From Verrucomicrobiaceae bacterium (GTDB taxonomy: Bacteria > Verrucomicrobiota > Verrucomicrobiia > Verrucomicrobiales > Verrucomicrobiaceae), in contig JAIXYN010000017.1 of assembly GCA_027490195.1 (NCBI GenBank), positions 1-51,503 on the forward strand: DNA of 51,503 bases. The letters are read 5' to 3'. The notes below the pieces were generated by a model. The model did no database searches, was not told the origin of the DNA, and saw only the letters and a list, made by a program, of their open reading frames with translations. The position numbers were made by a program, and so were the translations under genes. Positions 35,872 to 45,700 of the stretch are shown here, piece by piece. The first letter of the stretch is position 1; every line of letters begins with the position of its first letter.

Positions 35872-38800
35872 TTAGTTATGGACGACGTAATCCTTGCCGC
35901 GCACTTCGCGGAACTGCGGGCTGCGGACAATCAATTCGATGGCGGAGCCGACGTTGTGATCGCCGGATTTGAGTTGAGTGAGCATGGAAGTAATCAACGG
36001 TTTGTCCGAAAGTTGCACGCTGCGTCCGAGGGCATAGCCGACCAATTTTCGGCAGAACTGACGAAGGAAATCATCGCTGCGGTTATTGAGCAGGTAGTTG
36101 CGCATGCCGTCGAGTCCATCGACACGGGAGCCGTCTGGCAAAATGACCTTCGTGTCGGCTTTGCGCGCGCGCCCGATGGCGTCGAAGCCTTCGAGAGCGA
36201 AGCCGAAGGGATCAATACGGCGGTGGCAGCCAGCACAGTTTGAATCCGTGCTGTGCTTCTCCACGAGCTGGCGTTCGGTGAGGCCTTCGGGAGGTTGCTC
36301 GGGGAGAATGGGCACTCCTTTGGGTGGAACGGGAAGCTTCTCGCCGAGCACCACTTCGCAAAGCCATGCGCCGCGCAAGATGCCACTGGTGCGCGAGGCA
36401 CCGGCTTGCTTGGCGAGTGTGGCTGCGAAACCGAGGATACCACCACGGCCTTGAGCGTGGAGGTTATTCACGCGCTGCCAGTCCGATGAGGATTCGGCGG
36501 TCCTCATCCCATAATGTTCCGCTAGCGTGCTGTTCACAAAGGTGTGATCCGCATCGAGCAGCGAGAGCACGCTGCGGTTGTTTTGGAAGAGGTCGATGAA
36601 GAAGCGGGTGACTTCTTCCTGCATCGACTCTCGCACATTCACGAACGTGGGGAAATGGCGTTCACTCTTTTCATCGAGTGTGGCGACTTCGCGGACGTGC
36701 AAGTATTGGCAGCCGAACTCGGTAGCGAGGCGGCGAATGCGCTCGTCCTTCATCATGCGTTTCACTTGCACGGCGAGAACATCGGGCTCGTGGAGTTTGC
36801 CAGTGGCAGCGAGTTGCGTGAGTTCGGCATCGGGTGCGGAGGACCAGAGGAAGTAGCTCAGGCGTGTGGCGATCTCCCAATCGTTCACTGGCGTGGACTT
36901 TGATCCCGGCGCGGTTTTTTCGCCGCGATAGAGAAACGCTGGTGCCACGAGCACTCGCGCGAGCATCATGCGCACAGCTTTGGCGTGCGGCATCTCCTGC
37001 GTGCGCAGCTTTTGATAAAGGCTGCGCAGTTCTTTTTGTTCTGCGTCTCTGAGCGGGCGACGCCATGCATGTGTGGCGAATTCGAGCACGGCCTGCACCT
37101 GTCGTGGCTCGACTTCAATTTGCAGCTTCTTAAACGCCTCAGCGCCCTGCTTGATCGGCTCGCGCATCGGCTCGAAAGCTTCGGGCTTGGCATCTTGGGT
37201 GGCAAATTGCCAGAGCTGCTCAAAGACATCCACTTGCTTCAGCGGCGACTCACTGATGAAGCGCAAATCATCCCAGGCGCGATCCAGCTTGCGTGAGTCG
37301 GCGTCATCCAGCATGAGGCGCTTCAGGTGGTCGTCCTCCCGAAAGAACAGGGTGAGCGTCACGACCTCATCCACCGGCACAATGCGCGGGTAGCAGAGTG
37401 CGATGGGGAAGAGCGAGCGGAACTCAGCAAACGCAGTCTCAAAGCGTGCGCGGGCTTCACTGGCATCGTTCACGATGATCGGGGCGGTGTGCTGCGTGAC
37501 AAGGTTGTTGTCGCTCCACTGGCCAGATTTCTGTGCTGACTCCGATTTGCCTGCCACGAGGCTCATAGCGGCCAGGGGCTTCTCAGTGAGCACCTGCATT
37601 TGCACGCTGCCATTCGTTTTGGCGGCAAGTCTTCCGGTGACGATGAACTCGGTGCCTTTGGCGAGCGCGGCGGGGATTTTCACTTCAAGAACTGAGGGCG
37701 CATTGGCAGTTAGATCGGAATAAGCGGTCTGATCTGACCGCTTATTCAAAAAAGGGCGCAGCAGCAGTGAGTTGAGCGGAAAGTCTTTTTCCAAAAACTG
37801 CCGCACCTTCACCGCAAGTTCTGGGGTTGGCTTCTTCCGCCATTCAGCGATGGGCGCAGGCACATCCGGCGCGGAATCGAGCGTGGCAGGTTGGCTGAGG
37901 AAGTGCCACGCGCCGTGCGGATTGCCTTTGAGGATGTTCGGCGAAACGTCTTTGGCGAGATCCCAGGTCTGGGTGCCATCGCTGAGCGTCAAATTGACGG
38001 CAGTGAGATCGCAGGAGTCATTTCCATCCTTCGGACCAATGACCAAAGCGACGACCTGTCCGGCTTCGACGCGCACGTTTTCGAAAGCGCCGAGCTTGAA
38101 GAGCTGCTTGCCCTTGGTTTCGCCTTTCGCGAGCACCTCGCTGGTGTGACCGCGACGGAGTTCGAGCGCGTAGGTGATGCCGTTTCCGCATTCGGAATGC
38201 GCGGCGGCGACATCGCCATGGATGCGCAAAGTGCCGCCCTTGTCACAACGCCACGCGATGACCGAGGCACGCGTCGGCGAGGGGTGCGTGGCGATGCTGT
38301 GGCCCTTCATTTCGCCAGGAGTGCGCACGGTGGTATCGGACGAATTCGCGAGAACGCTGAGCGCCTGATCGCCCTGCCACCCCTTGATGAAGTTGTAATC
38401 CGGCGTGCTCTTCATCTGCTTGGTAAGCAACGGTTCGAGCTTGGTGGTGCCGTAGCCGAGGTATTCGCGCCATGCGGCCATCAAAACGGGATCCGCGCCT
38501 TCTTTGCCACTGGCAATGGCATTCAAGACCGACTCCGTTTCCGCGATGATGCGGCTGCGTTGTGTCTCCAAATGCTTCACGAGTGCTGGAAGGCCGCTGA
38601 TGGGCAAATCAGGCCTGCCAGGAGCCACGAGGCGCGGATTCTCCCACACGACTTCATCATGGGTGCTGCCATCGCCTGCATCCGTACTGCTGAGGTAGAG
38701 CGTGACATCGGTTTCCGAGGCCAGTTTGAGCCGCATCTCATGTTTCGCGACCAGCGGTGTCACCGGCTCCTGCCAGGCCTTCGGGCCGTTCGCTTTGCCG

Positions 38801-39801
38801 ATGTGGCCGACGTTCGCGAAACGCCATAGCACTTTCTGCCATGGATCAATATCAGCAGCAGTGAGTTTTTTCTCACGAAACTTGGCCCGCAGCGGATCGA
38901 GCAAAACGGACGGCTTCGTGCCAGTGAGTACCTCGCGCAGCATGCCGAGATACTTGCCGCTCAAGCCCTCGCTGCTGGAACGGCCTTGCAGTGCATCGAG
39001 ATACTTCGCGAGAGGCAGATGGCCGCTGCCCGTGCCGGTGTCGAGCTTGATGCCCTGCGCGACGGTTTGCGAGCCTGTGCCCGCAGTCGTGTACTTGGCA
39101 TAGATCGCCCGAATATTCATCAGAGCTTCGTCTGTCCAGTCGCTGGATGATGTGCTCGGCGAGAAACGAAAGCCATCCGGCGTAAGCACCGCGTGTGAGG
39201 CGATGTCTTTTGCCGCATCCAGATACTTCGTGAGCAACGCAGGCGACATCACCAAAGCCGCACCCGCGTTGGTAAATCCCTCTCCAGCCGCTCCATCAAC
39301 GGGGAACTCCTTCGCCGGATCCAGCGACGGGACGCCGGTGAGATCACGGATCGAATAAGTGTATTCCATGTTCGACAGACGCCGCAGCACCACCGGCCCC
39401 GGATCGCCCGCGCTGGCAAGCGCGATGTCATCCAGCGTGCTCTGTATCCAGTCCGTGAGCAGCTTCATCTGCTCAGGTGATGGTTTTGGCTTGCCCTTCG
39501 GCGGCATCTCCTTGTCGCGGATCTGATCCAACGAATGCTCCCACACGACGGGATCACGCTTCACAAGATCGAGTGAGGTGAAGCGCTCCAAATCGAGATC
39601 ACCCTTCTGCTTCTTCGTCGAGTGGCAGTCCAGGCAATACTGTTTCAGCACCGGCTGAATAGTTTGCACGAAGGCCTGCTTTTCATCAGCGGCTGCAGGG
39701 ATGGAAACCGATGCGATGGCGATGAGTGCCAGCCATTTTTCAACGCGCATTGCTTTGCGCGTCATCGTGTGATCAGTAGTTTTTTTGCAGGCTGGTTTCA
39801 T
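35872..39801 (-). CDS. DUF1587/1595/1592/1588/1585 c-type heme protein
   Basis: This exported protein has 1309 residues. An N-terminal signal (about 20-38) is preceded by an unusually long polar stretch, so the true start may be the ATG at 39765 or 39750. The heme motif C56-L-D-C59-H60 follows, then DUF1587 (PVVLRRLSNMEYTYSIRDLTG), a long beta-rich middle part, and the DUF1595 (THAWRRPLRDAEQ), DUF1592, DUF1588 (ILGFAATLAKQAGASRTSGI) and DUF1585 blocks between about 900 and 1309. A second CxxCH (CAGCH) sits before RRIDPFGFALEGFDAIGR. It presumably moves electrons outside the inner membrane. It is the direct neighbour of the DUF1552 gene, with the same pairing as at 39853-41157/42762-46679. Confidence 0.85.
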   Translation of the reverse strand: MKPACKKTTDHTMTRKAMRVEKWLALIAIASVSIPAAADEKQAFVQTIQPVLKQYCLDCHSTKKQKGDLDLERFTSLDLVKRDPVVWEHSLDQIRDKEMPPKGKPKPSPEQMKLLTDWIQSTLDDIALASAGDPGPVVLRRLSNMEYTYSIRDLTGVPSLDPAKEFPVDGAAGEGFTNAGAALVMSPALLTKYLDAAKDIASHAVLTPDGFRFSPSTSSSDWTDEALMNIRAIYAKYTTAGTGSQTVAQGIKLDTGTGSGHLPLAKYLDALQGRSSSEGLSGKYLGMLREVLTGTKPSVLLDPLRAKFREKKLTAADIDPWQKVLWRFANVGHIGKANGPKAWQEPVTPLVAKHEMRLKLASETDVTLYLSSTDAGDGSTHDEVVWENPRLVAPGRPDLPISGLPALVKHLETQRSRIIAETESVLNAIASGKEGADPVLMAAWREYLGYGTTKLEPLLTKQMKSTPDYNFIKGWQGDQALSVLANSSDTTVRTPGEMKGHSIATHPSPTRASVIAWRCDKGGTLRIHGDVAAAHSECGNGITYALELRRGHTSEVLAKGETKGKQLFKLGAFENVRVEAGQVVALVIGPKDGNDSCDLTAVNLTLSDGTQTWDLAKDVSPNILKGNPHGAWHFLSQPATLDSAPDVPAPIAEWRKKPTPELAVKVRQFLEKDFPLNSLLLRPFLNKRSDQTAYSDLTANAPSVLEVKIPAALAKGTEFIVTGRLAAKTNGSVQMQVLTEKPLAAMSLVAGKSESAQKSGQWSDNNLVTQHTAPIIVNDASEARARFETAFAEFRSLFPIALCYPRIVPVDEVVTLTLFFREDDHLKRLMLDDADSRKLDRAWDDLRFISESPLKQVDVFEQLWQFATQDAKPEAFEPMREPIKQGAEAFKKLQIEVEPRQVQAVLEFATHAWRRPLRDAEQKELRSLYQKLRTQEMPHAKAVRMMLARVLVAPAFLYRGEKTAPGSKSTPVNDWEIATRLSYFLWSSAPDAELTQLAATGKLHEPDVLAVQVKRMMKDERIRRLATEFGCQYLHVREVATLDEKSERHFPTFVNVRESMQEEVTRFFIDLFQNNRSVLSLLDADHTFVNSTLAEHYGMRTAESSSDWQRVNNLHAQGRGGILGFAATLAKQAGASRTSGILRGAWLCEVVLGEKLPVPPKGVPILPEQPPEGLTERQLVEKHSTDSNCAGCHRRIDPFGFALEGFDAIGRARKADTKVILPDGSRVDGLDGMRNYLLNNRSDDFLRQFCRKLVGYALGRSVQLSDKPLITSMLTQLKSGDHNVGSAIELIVRSPQFREVRGKDYVVHN

Positions 39802-39852
39802 GATTGGAGCCCCAGTGTTGGATGGAAAGTTGATGGTGAGGGTGTGGTGCTT

Positions 39853-41157
39853 TTACACGCCCGGAAGCCGTTCGGTTGAATCGTTGAAGCGTTCGAGTTT
39901 CAGGCCGCCCCAGTCCATGAGATTGAGGAAGAGGCTGCACATGCGGCGGTTGGGTTTGTCGAGGTAGTCGAGCACGCGACCGCCGCGAAGATTGCCACCC
40001 GCGCTGCCAAGCAGGATCACTGGCAGTTGCTTGGACTCATGGTTGCCATGCAGCATGCTGGAGCAGTGCATGATGGCGGTGTTGTCGAGCAGTGTGCTGT
40101 CGCCTTCCTTGATCTCAGACATGCGCTGGCAGAGATAAGCGAGCTGTGACATGAAGAACTGGTTGAGCGTGATGAGTTCGTCCGGCTGCGAGTGGGCAAT
40201 GTAGTGATGGTGATCGCGGATGCCGAGATGCGCGTGGACGATGTTGGAGGCATCGTTGCAGTATTTCATGGTGGCGATCCGCGTGGAATCCGTGCGGAAG
40301 GCAAGAATGAGGATGTCATTCATGAGCTTCCAATAGTCAGGAAGATCTGCCGGGATGCCGTCGGCAGGGCGCGGGAGGTCGGGGCTGGTGAGGGTCGGTT
40401 TCCATTCACCGGCCGTGTGTTCCTTGCCGGCCCGTTTGATGCGGCCCTCGATCTCGTGGACGGAGCCGAGATACTCCTCAAAGCGCTGACGGTCCGCGCT
40501 GGAGAGCTTGCGTTGCAGGGACTTGGCGTCATCGAGCACAGCATCGACGACGCGGCGGTCATCGCGGTTGCGCTCGGTGCGGAAGAGCTGGTCAAAGGCG
40601 AGCGCGGGCCGCGTTTCGGTCCAGGTCGGCGACACCGGTGAACTCCACGAAATGTGCGAGCCGTAGAGCAGCGGATGCCCGTCTTGGAGGCCGGGCATCG
40701 CTTCCTCGCAGCCGAGCACCAGCGAAGGCAGCCGGGTGCGATCGCCGATCTGCCGCGCCATCACCTGGTCGAAGCTTACGCCCGTATGGACCTCGTTCTT
40801 CGCCATGGCCGCGCCGCTGAGCATGTTCCCCGTCTGCATGCAGTGGATGATCCCGTTGTTCGCCTGCTCGTTCCACAGGCCACGAAGAAAGACCATGCGC
40901 TCCTTCCAAGCCTCTAGCGGCCTCAGGCAAGGACCGAGTTCCATCGCTGCGCCTTCGCCCTTGGCCCACCAGTGCTTCGAGTGGAAACCCATGCCGGTAA
41001 AGGTGACGAGCGTGCGCGTCGGCGGCAGGCTGGCGGCGCTCGCTGCTGCGGTCCGAGCCGGTTTCATGCAATCGAGCAAAGGCAATGCAAGGGTCGCTCC
41101 GAGGCCGCGAAGCGCATGGCGGCGGCTGATGAGCCAGTTGTTGCTTTGGATGTTCAC
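39853..41157 (-). CDS. DUF1552 domain protein, Tat-exported (second copy)
   Basis: This 434-residue protein has the twin-arginine leader SRRHALRGLGATLALPLLD. It keeps the same landmarks as the copy at 34526-35857: FTGMGFHSKHWWAKGEG, FLRGLWNEQ, MQTGNMLSGAAM, YGSHISWSSPVSPTWTE and LLDNTAIMHCSSMLHGNHESKQLPVILLGSAGG. The two differ at many positions, so this is an old duplication or two separately inherited partners. The start is GTG, chosen because CCAACC stands directly before it as at five other genes here; no Shine-Dalgarno is seen. Function unknown. Confidence 0.85.
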   Translation of the reverse strand: MNIQSNNWLISRRHALRGLGATLALPLLDCMKPARTAAASAASLPPTRTLVTFTGMGFHSKHWWAKGEGAAMELGPCLRPLEAWKERMVFLRGLWNEQANNGIIHCMQTGNMLSGAAMAKNEVHTGVSFDQVMARQIGDRTRLPSLVLGCEEAMPGLQDGHPLLYGSHISWSSPVSPTWTETRPALAFDQLFRTERNRDDRRVVDAVLDDAKSLQRKLSSADRQRFEEYLGSVHEIEGRIKRAGKEHTAGEWKPTLTSPDLPRPADGIPADLPDYWKLMNDILILAFRTDSTRIATMKYCNDASNIVHAHLGIRDHHHYIAHSQPDELITLNQFFMSQLAYLCQRMSEIKEGDSTLLDNTAIMHCSSMLHGNHESKQLPVILLGSAGGNLRGGRVLDYLDKPNRRMCSLFLNLMDWGGLKLERFNDSTERLPGV

Positions 41158-41262
41158 GGTTGGGGTTTGGGTTGGGATTGAGTAGAAGTTGAAAAGGGGG
41201 CGATGAGTGAACCTACGACAGTGGAGATAAGGAACTGGCGGCTTGGGATGAGCGGGGTGTTC

Positions 41263-42570
41263 TCAAAGGGTTTCGAGGCTGAGGCGGGAGGCTCTGCCGA
41301 GTTGTGGAAGCAGGCTATGATTATCGAGGCCGAAGTGGCGTTCGCCTTCGCTCATCTGCGGCTGATGTTTTCGAGCAGCGGCGAGCTGTTCGGAGACAGC
41401 GCTGGCATCGGCGAGATGTGGAAACAGAGGGCCAAGCAATGTTTTGAGCGCAGGATCGAGAACCGCCGCGTCTGTTTGGAAAAGGGCGATCCCGTCCACG
41501 CCTTCGTCATAGTTTCGGGCAATCCTTTCGAGAAAGCCCCGTGCGTTGGCTGTGACGCCTTTGCCGGTGACGGTGTTGGCTCCGCCATGGATCTTGGTGC
41601 CATGGGCGCGGGCCAGCTCAACATAGGGCAGGGCGGTATCGGGGTAGTTGAAATCCCAGATCCAGAGCGGATTGAGGGCAATCTCATCCACCCAGCCCTC
41701 TTTGAGCCAAGTGCGTAGATCGAGGCCTTCCAGCAAATTCAAATCGAGCGTTGCCTCGGGGATGCGAATGAGCACAGGAAGCTTGCGCTTGGTTGTTTTT
41801 TCCAGATCGCTGAGTTGGGCGCGAAGATCCCGCATGAAGAGATTCACGAATTCAGCGCGATGCTGCGCCCACGCGAGAAACTCGGGTGAGCCTACGGTCA
41901 TCTTGCGTGGATCATCGCGGCCTGCTTTCAGCCAGGGATCGAGGATTTGCGGATGATAGCGGGCGATGGGCGGCTGACGACAGAAGTCGAGGCAAAGGCC
42001 ATGTACACCGATTTGCGCGACCTCCATCAGCACGGCGATGCGTTCGGCGCGATACTCGGGAATGGCAAAGCTGACCTTGGTGCCATCCACTTGCCCGCCG
42101 CGATGCCGCTCCATCCACTCAGGATGAGCGGCGATGTATCCGGAGCGCAAACCACCGCCGAGTGAGTCGCCATAGTGACGGTTCATCCCGAGCCGACCGT
42201 AGATGATCATGTCGTTTTTCTCAGCGAAGGACAAAGCGGCACGCAGCGAGCATTCCTGGCGAAACGAATCGCCGATCACCTTCGTCTCAGGTCGTGTATC
42301 GCCTGCATACATCGTGGAGGTGGGCAGTGCGCTGTGATAGTCGAGCGTGCTGCGGCCAAGCGCCCAAATCACATGACTGATGCCGTGATCGAGATGAGCT
42401 TGCAGACAGTCCGCGGAGTCGTGCCCGCTGGTTTGCTGCTTCTCATAAAGCCACTGCCAAAGCTCCGCGATGCCCCAGACCGTTTTCTTTTTCGCGTCTG
42501 CTGCTGAGACTGGAAACAACGGAGCGGCGAGAGCTCCCGTGCTGGAGGCGATGAATTGGCGACGGTTCAT
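41263..42570 (-). CDS. Tat-exported TIM-barrel protein, glycosyl-hydrolase-like
   Basis: This 435-residue protein has a twin-arginine leader (MNRRQFIASSTGALAAP, cleavage after VSAA). The sequence alternates strands and helices in a barrel-like way: HVIWALGRSTLDYHS, FAEKNDMIIYGRLGMNRHY, VHGLCLDFCRQPPI, KLPVLIRIPEATLDL, WVDEIALNPLWIWDF and GTKIHGGANTVTG. It recalls the GHL10/DUF187 group of putative glycoside hydrolases, with candidate acids in LDFCRQ and RIPEA, but I cannot fix a family. Its place between a DUF1592 heme protein and a DUF1552 protein suggests the system acts on a carbohydrate. The start precedes the Tat motif; a longer reading upstream lacks support. Confidence 0.6.
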   Translation of the reverse strand: MNRRQFIASSTGALAAPLFPVSAADAKKKTVWGIAELWQWLYEKQQTSGHDSADCLQAHLDHGISHVIWALGRSTLDYHSALPTSTMYAGDTRPETKVIGDSFRQECSLRAALSFAEKNDMIIYGRLGMNRHYGDSLGGGLRSGYIAAHPEWMERHRGGQVDGTKVSFAIPEYRAERIAVLMEVAQIGVHGLCLDFCRQPPIARYHPQILDPWLKAGRDDPRKMTVGSPEFLAWAQHRAEFVNLFMRDLRAQLSDLEKTTKRKLPVLIRIPEATLDLNLLEGLDLRTWLKEGWVDEIALNPLWIWDFNYPDTALPYVELARAHGTKIHGGANTVTGKGVTANARGFLERIARNYDEGVDGIALFQTDAAVLDPALKTLLGPLFPHLADASAVSEQLAAARKHQPQMSEGERHFGLDNHSLLPQLGRASRLSLETL

Positions 42571-42761
42571 GGTGGCGTGGGTTGTTTCAATTCGAGGTTC
42601 ACCGCCCCACATGACTTGTCGAATCGTGAGTGATGTCAGCGCAGAGTGGATGGTTCGCCACGAACCCACCACGAGTGATCAGCATAGCCTCCGAAGTCTT
42701 CGCGGCATGCGGCGCAAGCAGCCTTGCGTTGGGAAGTGTAGAGGTGGTTCTCATGCGTCTT

Positions 42762-45700
42762 TCATTTCGTCCGGTTTTCTGCCGATTTCAGCGTCCCGGC
42801 TGCGGGCCGGATGCAGCGAAAGGGCTCGCTGCGGACGATGACGAGCAGGGCCTCCGACCAGCTTCCACCGGCGATCATGGTCTTGGTGACTTCATCCACC
42901 AGTTCACGGTCCGAGGGCAGCACGGCGCGGCTCAGGGCGTAACCGGTGAGCTTGCGCGCGAGGGTGCGCAGCAAGTCCTCACGTCGTGGGCCAGCGACGT
43001 AGTTTCGTAGGCCTGCGAAGTCATGAACATCGGTGCCGTCGCGCAGGGTCGCACGGCTTTCGCCGGGCTTCATCGTGCTGGCGGGACGCAGGCGGCCGAT
43101 GGCGTCGAACTGCTCCAGCGTCATGCCATACGGGTCGATGCGCACGTGGCAGGCGGCGCAGTTGGCGTCTTTGCGGTGGCGTTCGGTCAGTTCGCGCACG
43201 CTCAGGCCGGCGGGCACGGCATCGGGCAGCGGCGGCACATTCGGCGGAGGCTTCGGCAGACGGTCACCCAGCATGTGGGCCACCCAGGCACCGCGCTTGA
43301 TGGGGCTGGTGCGGGCGGCGGCGGATTGCTTGGCGAGCACGGCACCGAGTCCCAGGAGACCACCGCGACCGTAGGCGGCGACTTTTTCCACACGTCGCCA
43401 CTCCGGCCCCGCCACGCCAAGGATGCCATAGTGCTTGGCGAGCACGTCATTGACGATGACCGCATCGGTGGCGATCACGTCGCTCACCGCGCGGTCTTTA
43501 ATGAGCAGGTCTTCAAAGAAACGCACCGGTTCCTCAGCCAGCGCGTCACGCACGGCGGGCGTGAACTCGGGGAAGTCCTTCAAGCTGCGGCCATGGTTGG
43601 TTACGAAGTCCCTCACGCCGAGCCAGCGAGCGCCAAACTCCTCGGCCATGCCGCGCGTGCGGCTGTCTTTGATCATCCGACGCACTTGCGCCTCCATCAC
43701 TGCGGGTTCATGAAGGCGCGGAGCCGCGGCACGCAGTTCTTCATCAGGAATCGAGTCCCAAAGCAGGAAGCTCAGCCGCGTGGCCAATTCATCGCCCGAC
43801 ACCGGCTGCCAGCGCGGACCAGCCGCTGGCTGCTCCACGCGGTAAAGAAACCACGGCGATGACAGCACGCGGGCCAGCGCGGCACGGAGGGCCGGATCGT
43901 GCTTGATGCCCTCGGCACGATCAGCGCGGTAAGACGCGAGGATGGTTTCGCGCTCATCGGCACTGAGGGACCGGCGCCAGGCCCGGGTGGCGAAAGCGAG
44001 CAGCGCATCGAGGTGGCGGGGCTCGGCGGCGGCCTGATCGGCGAGGAGTGCCGCATCATCCCGTTTCAAACGTTCTTCAAAAGTTTGGATAAAGAAGTGC
44101 ATCTGCGCCTGCCCTTTTTGGGAATACAACTTGAGCAGTTCCGCATACATGAGCGTGTTGGCGGGCGCGTCCTCGCGCAGGAAATGCAGTTCGCTCCAGA
44201 GGCGCTCCAGCTTCGCCCGGCCCGTCTCATCGAGCAGGAGTCGGCGCAGCGGCTCGTCCTCGCGGTGGAACATGAAAAGGCTGCCCTGCGCATCGCGTGG
44301 GATGACCGGCTCAAAGAGCACCGCTGGTGGAAAAAGAGCGCGAAACTCCGCCGCCGGTCGTGCCCGCTCGACAGCGACGCGCGAATGCACGATCTGCGCG
44401 ACCCGTGGCTCGGGCTCGTCCGCGATGAGTGGGTCTCCGGAACGCCATGAAGTTGGGTTGATCCGCCCTTCTCTTGTCTGCTTGGCATCCATGAGATCCG
44501 GCTCAGCGAGCAGCAAAGCCTGGACCGTGGCCGTCTCCGGGCTGCCGGCATCGAGGCTCACATCGGCGCGGAGGAATCGCGGCAGCGTGAGCGACTTCAA
44601 AAGCGGCGCTGGCAGCTTCCGTAGATCGATGCGGACCTCCGAACCTGCCTCCGTGACCAGGGCGTTCGGTGGCACGGGCCGGCCTTGAGGATGATGGCCA
44701 AACCGGAGTCCGCACGCCGCCTCGACGGCTGCCCGCAGTTCCGCGTGCTCCGCTAGGACCAGTGTGGGCCCGTCGCCGCTCTCCAACCGCAAACGGTCCC
44801 AGACCACGAACGTGCCCGGAATCGCAGGTGCCACCTGCCGCGCGACCAGCCGGAAGATCGGTTCGCGGGCCGCCCCCTGGACCTGCTCACGGGCGACCAC
44901 GCGGTGAATGTCCACCCAAGCTGGAACGCCGTTGCCGACCGCCAGTACATTATGTCGGCGGTAGTTGCTCCAGAACAACCTGACCTGCATGGCCGTGATC
45001 GCTGCGAGCACGGGTGCGGGATCGCTCGTGGCCGTGCGCCATTTTTCTCGGACCAGGCCCATGATGTCCGGCGGGAGGCCGACAGCCGGCAGCGGAGCGG
45101 GCTTCACTCCCAGCCCGGCCAGCGCCTGACCCAGCTCCGGAGCGGCGAGATGCGAGAGTTCGAAGGAAACTCCGTCGCCCTTGGAGGGATGGGCATCAGC
45201 GACACGGCCCGAGACCACGAGCTCGGCATCGATTGGGCTTGTCCAGGCGACCGTCACCGGACGCTTGGGTCCCGGATGCACGAAGACCGACCGTGCGGGC
45301 AACTTCGTCCAGACCTGCAAGGGCTCGGCAGCAGTGTTCACAAAGACCGAGGGCTCGGATCCGAGGCTCCACGATTTCACCTCGGTTCGCCCAGCGTTGC
45401 TGTCGCGCGGTTCGGTAAGGAACACTGGGGCGGATGTCGTCTCCAGGAAGCTCCAAGTGGCCCCGTGCTTGTCCGGCCTGGGGTTGCTCTTCAGAAGATC
45501 GGGAATCACATCGGCGACGCTCCAGCGACGCTGATCGCCGGTTGTTTCGCGGATCGTCCATTCGATGAGCGTGCTGTCGGCGCCGTGGTTTTGGTTGGGC
45601 TGCACGGTTAGAAGCAGCAACTCGCCGCGCCGAACCGACACCTTGTGCTCGAAGGGGACCGAGCCCGCCTCCGCAACCTTCGACTCCACGAGCACTCGTT